A stretch of 7,171 nucleotides of DNA from an uncultured Lachnospiraceae bacterium. GTDB taxonomy: Bacteria > Bacillota_A > Clostridia > Lachnospirales > Lachnospiraceae. Position 1 is the first letter of the stretch. Each line of letters opens with the position of its first letter. The notes beneath the pieces are model-generated. The model searched no databases. It was not told the DNA's origin and saw nothing but the letters and a program-made list of their open reading frames with translations. Of this stretch, positions 5,720 through 7,171 are shown piece by piece. The stretch lies in assembly GCA_949957035.1 (NCBI GenBank), contig CATLIP010000124.1, positions 1-7,171 on the forward strand, given 5' to 3'. A program made the translations under genes and the position numbers.

Positions 5720-6664
5720 TTAGAAGTAGTCTGACATGCTTCTTTCTACCTGAACCGCTGCAATCGCTCCGTCTGCCGCTGCAGTTACTACCTGCCTTAA
5801 GCTCTTGATACGAACATCGCCTGCAGCGTATACGCCCGGGATATTGGTGTGCATATCTTCATCTGTCTTAATATATCCACGCTCATCCATGTCGATGATT
5901 CCTTCAAAAACCTTGGAGTTCGGGATGGTTCCGATGAATCCGAACAGACCGAACATTCCGTCGTCCTCGTCTGCAGTAACCTTCGTAATCTCGCCTGTCT
6001 TCACGTTCTTAACCGTCATCTCTGACAGAATCTCGTCTCCGCCAAGCTCCTCTACGACTGAATCCCACATAAACTCAAGCTTTGGATTCTTGAATGCCTT
6101 CTCCTGAATGGACTTCGCAGCACGAAGCTCATTTCTTCTGTGAATCAGGGTTACCTTTCTTGCGAACTTCGTCAGGTACATAGCTTCCTCAACGGCAGAA
6201 TCGCCGCCGCCTACTACGTATACCTCAAAGTCCTCAAAGAAGTTAGCGTCACAGGTAGCACAGTAGGATACGCCCTTGCCCATGTACTCCGCCTCACCCT
6301 TACAGCCAATCGGTCTTGCGTGAGCGCCTGTAGCGATAATTACGTTCTTTCCCTGATACTCAGCCTTTGCGCTCTTCAACACTTTGACTTCTCCCTCAAG
6401 GGATACTTCCGTAATCGTGTCGGATACGCGCTCAGCGCCGAATTTTTTCGCCTGCTCTGTCATTCTTGCAATCAGAGACGGTCCTGACTCACCCTCAACT
6501 GTCTGTCCTGGATAATTCTCAATCTCATCTGTAATCGCAATCTGTCCGCCGTCCTGTCCCTTCTCGATAATCAATACGGAAAGGCGGCTTCTTCCTGCAT
6601 ACAGTCCCGCTGCTAAACCTGCAGGGCCTGCACCCAGAACAATCACGTCATAAATTTTGCTCAT
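5720..6664 (-). CDS. trxB: Thioredoxin reductase (NADPH, FAD)
   Basis: This flavoenzyme reduces thioredoxin with NADPH and so feeds electrons to glycine reductase. The protein has 314 residues, a normal length for low-molecular-weight thioredoxin reductase. In order it shows the FAD-binding GAGPAGLAAGLYAGR (11-25), an ATG motif (111-113), the redox-active CATCD with Cys135 and Cys138, the NAD(P)-binding GGGDSAVEEA (152-161), HRRNELRA at 175-182, and the C-terminal FAD motif AAGDVR (280-285). The HRRxxxR pattern binds the 2'-phosphate of NADPH in this family, so NADPH rather than NADH or ferredoxin is the likely donor. The start at 6664 is preceded by AAGGAG at 6675-6680. The gene lies between grdB and trxA, which ties it to the reductase rather than to general thiol metabolism. 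Confidence 0.96.
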   Translation of the reverse strand: MSKIYDVIVLGAGPAGLAAGLYAGRSRLSVLIIEKGQDGGQIAITDEIENYPGQTVEGESGPSLIARMTEQAKKFGAERVSDTITEVSLEGEVKVLKSAKAEYQGKNVIIATGAHARPIGCKGEAEYMGKGVSYCATCDANFFEDFEVYVVGGGDSAVEEAMYLTKFARKVTLIHRRNELRAAKSIQEKAFKNPKLEFMWDSVVEELGGDEILSEMTVKNVKTGEITKVTADEDDGMFGLFGFIGTIPNSKVFEGIIDMDERGYIKTDEDMHTNIPGVYAAGDVRIKSLRQVVTAAADGAIAAVQVERSMSDYF

Positions 6665-6685
6665 AACGAAATTTCTCCTTTTTAT

Positions 6686-6722
6686 AGTGGCATAGTGTAA
6701 TTCTATCTTACACTACGCCACT
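6686..6722 (-). repeat. 15-bp hairpin in the trxB leader
   Basis: On the minus strand AGTGGCGTAGTGTAA (6722-6708) pairs with TTACACTATGCCACT (6700-6686) around a 7-base loop. All 15 pairs form, one as G-U. It ends about 5 bases before the trxB ribosome site. No T run follows, so it is not a standard terminator. It could mark a processing or stability site between grdB and trxB, or be a protein-binding dyad. Confidence 0.6.
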
Positions 6723-6723
6723 T

Positions 6724-6752
6724 ATTCAATTAAAATAAAATCTATCGGACAA
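6724..6752 (-). promoter_or_regulatory. Weak candidate promoter upstream of trxB
   Basis: TTGTCC (6752-6747), a 17-base spacer and TTGAAT (6729-6724) each match the sigma-A consensus at 4 of 6 positions. Transcription would start near 6717, inside the 5' arm of the 6686-6722 hairpin. This is suggestive only. Confidence 0.2.
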
Positions 6753-6778
6753 TTTCCGGTCTGTCTCACTTACGGAAC

Positions 6779-7171
6779 TTAGTCGAAAATTGTCTGTCCG
6801 TCAACCTCTGTCTCAAGAGCAACCAATGCCTTCTCAACAATCTTACGACGGAGGCTCTTCTCCTCGTCTTTATCCAATGCAGGATTTCCAAGAGGATGTG
6901 GAATAGCGATAGCCGGTACGATTCTGTTCGCGCCAACTGTCATAGAAATAGGAGTTACCGTACAGATGTGTACAACAGGGATTCCTGCTCTCTCTACTTC
7001 TTTTACCATCGTTGCACCGCAACGAGTACAGGTACCTCATGTGGAGGTGAGGATTACTGCGTCTACACCGTCGTTCTTAAGCTTCTGAGAGAACTCAGCA
7101 GCGAAAGCCTTGGATGATGCAACGGCTGTACCATTACCTGTCGTTGTATAGAACAGGTGATGCAGCTCCCC
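6779..7171 (-). CDS. grdB: Glycine reductase component B selenoprotein subunit GrdB (C-terminal part), in-frame TGA as selenocysteine
   Basis: GrdB is the selenocysteine subunit of substrate-specific component B. It attacks the C-N bond of the glycine Schiff base made by the GrdE side and passes the carboxymethyl group to GrdA. The window holds the last 130 residues in frame, starting GELHHLFYTTTGNGTAVASS, and the gene continues past the right edge. The TGA at 7037-7039 is in the motif ILTST-Sec-GTCTRCGATMVKE, giving the Sec-x-x-Cys-x-x-Cys pattern of this subunit, with 85 residues after it. HICTVTPISMTVGANRIVPA and the IPHPLGNPAL stretch are typical of GrdB. Related sarcosine (GrdF) and betaine (GrdH) subunits are similar here, so glycine specificity is likely but not proven from this fragment. 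An ATG at 7009 is internal, after the TGA, and not the real start. Confidence 0.93.
7004..7034 (-). promoter_or_regulatory. Candidate bacterial SECIS hairpin of grdB
   Basis: Downstream of the TGA, TCGTTGC (7025-7019) pairs with GCAACGA (7015-7009) around a GGT loop (7018-7016). TACC (7034-7031) can pair with GGTA (7007-7004) below it. The loop begins 18 bases after the TGA and opens with G. This fits the published bacterial SECIS pattern of a short-looped stem a few turns downstream with a G among the first loop bases. Confidence 0.65.
7037..7039 (-). other. Selenocysteine codon (TGA) of grdB
   Basis: This in-frame TGA lies between ILTST and GTCTRCGATM, the conserved position of the GrdB selenocysteine. 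The frame is open on both sides and the downstream residues stay highly family-like, so it is not a true stop. Confidence 0.93.

Noticed and set aside
7009..7171. A separate small gene starting at the ATG at 7009
   Set aside because: It is the part of grdB after the selenocysteine TGA. The upstream frame continues with conserved GrdB sequence.
1..7171. Mobile element, CRISPR array or tRNA gene
   Set aside because: No transposase or integrase, no regularly spaced direct repeats and no cloverleaf-like sequence were found on reading both strands.

Overview
The window carries most of a glycine reductase (Stickland) gene cluster from an anaerobic Gram-positive bacterium, on the minus strand. Two other minus-strand genes lie downstream of it. 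Strong AGGAGG-type ribosome sites, selenocysteine-encoding TGA codons, a thioredoxin with a GCVPC active site and a BspA-like leucine-rich repeat protein all point to Clostridia. A Lachnospiraceae-like gut anaerobe is my best guess, but the species cannot be read from the sequence.

Read in the direction of transcription (high to low coordinates), the cluster is: the C-terminal part of grdB (selenoprotein subunit of substrate-specific component B, cut by the window edge), trxB (thioredoxin reductase), trxA (thioredoxin), grdA (selenoprotein A), grdC and grdD (component C). In the known pathway, electrons pass from NADPH through TrxB and TrxA to the selenoproteins. Component B activates glycine and hands a carboxymethyl group to the selenocysteine of GrdA. 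Component C then takes over an acetyl thioester and releases acetyl phosphate for ATP synthesis. Both grdA and grdB contain an in-frame TGA at the expected selenocysteine position, so ordinary ORF calling truncates both genes. trxB and trxA sit between grdB and grdA, and an intrinsic-terminator-like hairpin separates grdA from grdC.

Downstream of grdD there is a strong hairpin, then a gene with its own -10 box and ribosome site. It encodes a small secreted or membrane-anchored protein with an acidic stalk and a C-terminal LRR_5-type domain. A long imperfect inverted repeat follows, then a promoter with an extended -10 box. The last gene runs off the left edge. It encodes an apparent fusion of a GNAT acetyltransferase domain to the N-terminal domain of a ThrE-type threonine/serine exporter.

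The reductase genes are a known system. The least ordinary items are the GNAT-ThrE fusion, the placement of trxBA inside the grd cluster, and the RNA hairpins between the genes. I see no tRNA, rRNA, CRISPR array, insertion sequence or clear riboswitch. No plus-strand ORF looks real.
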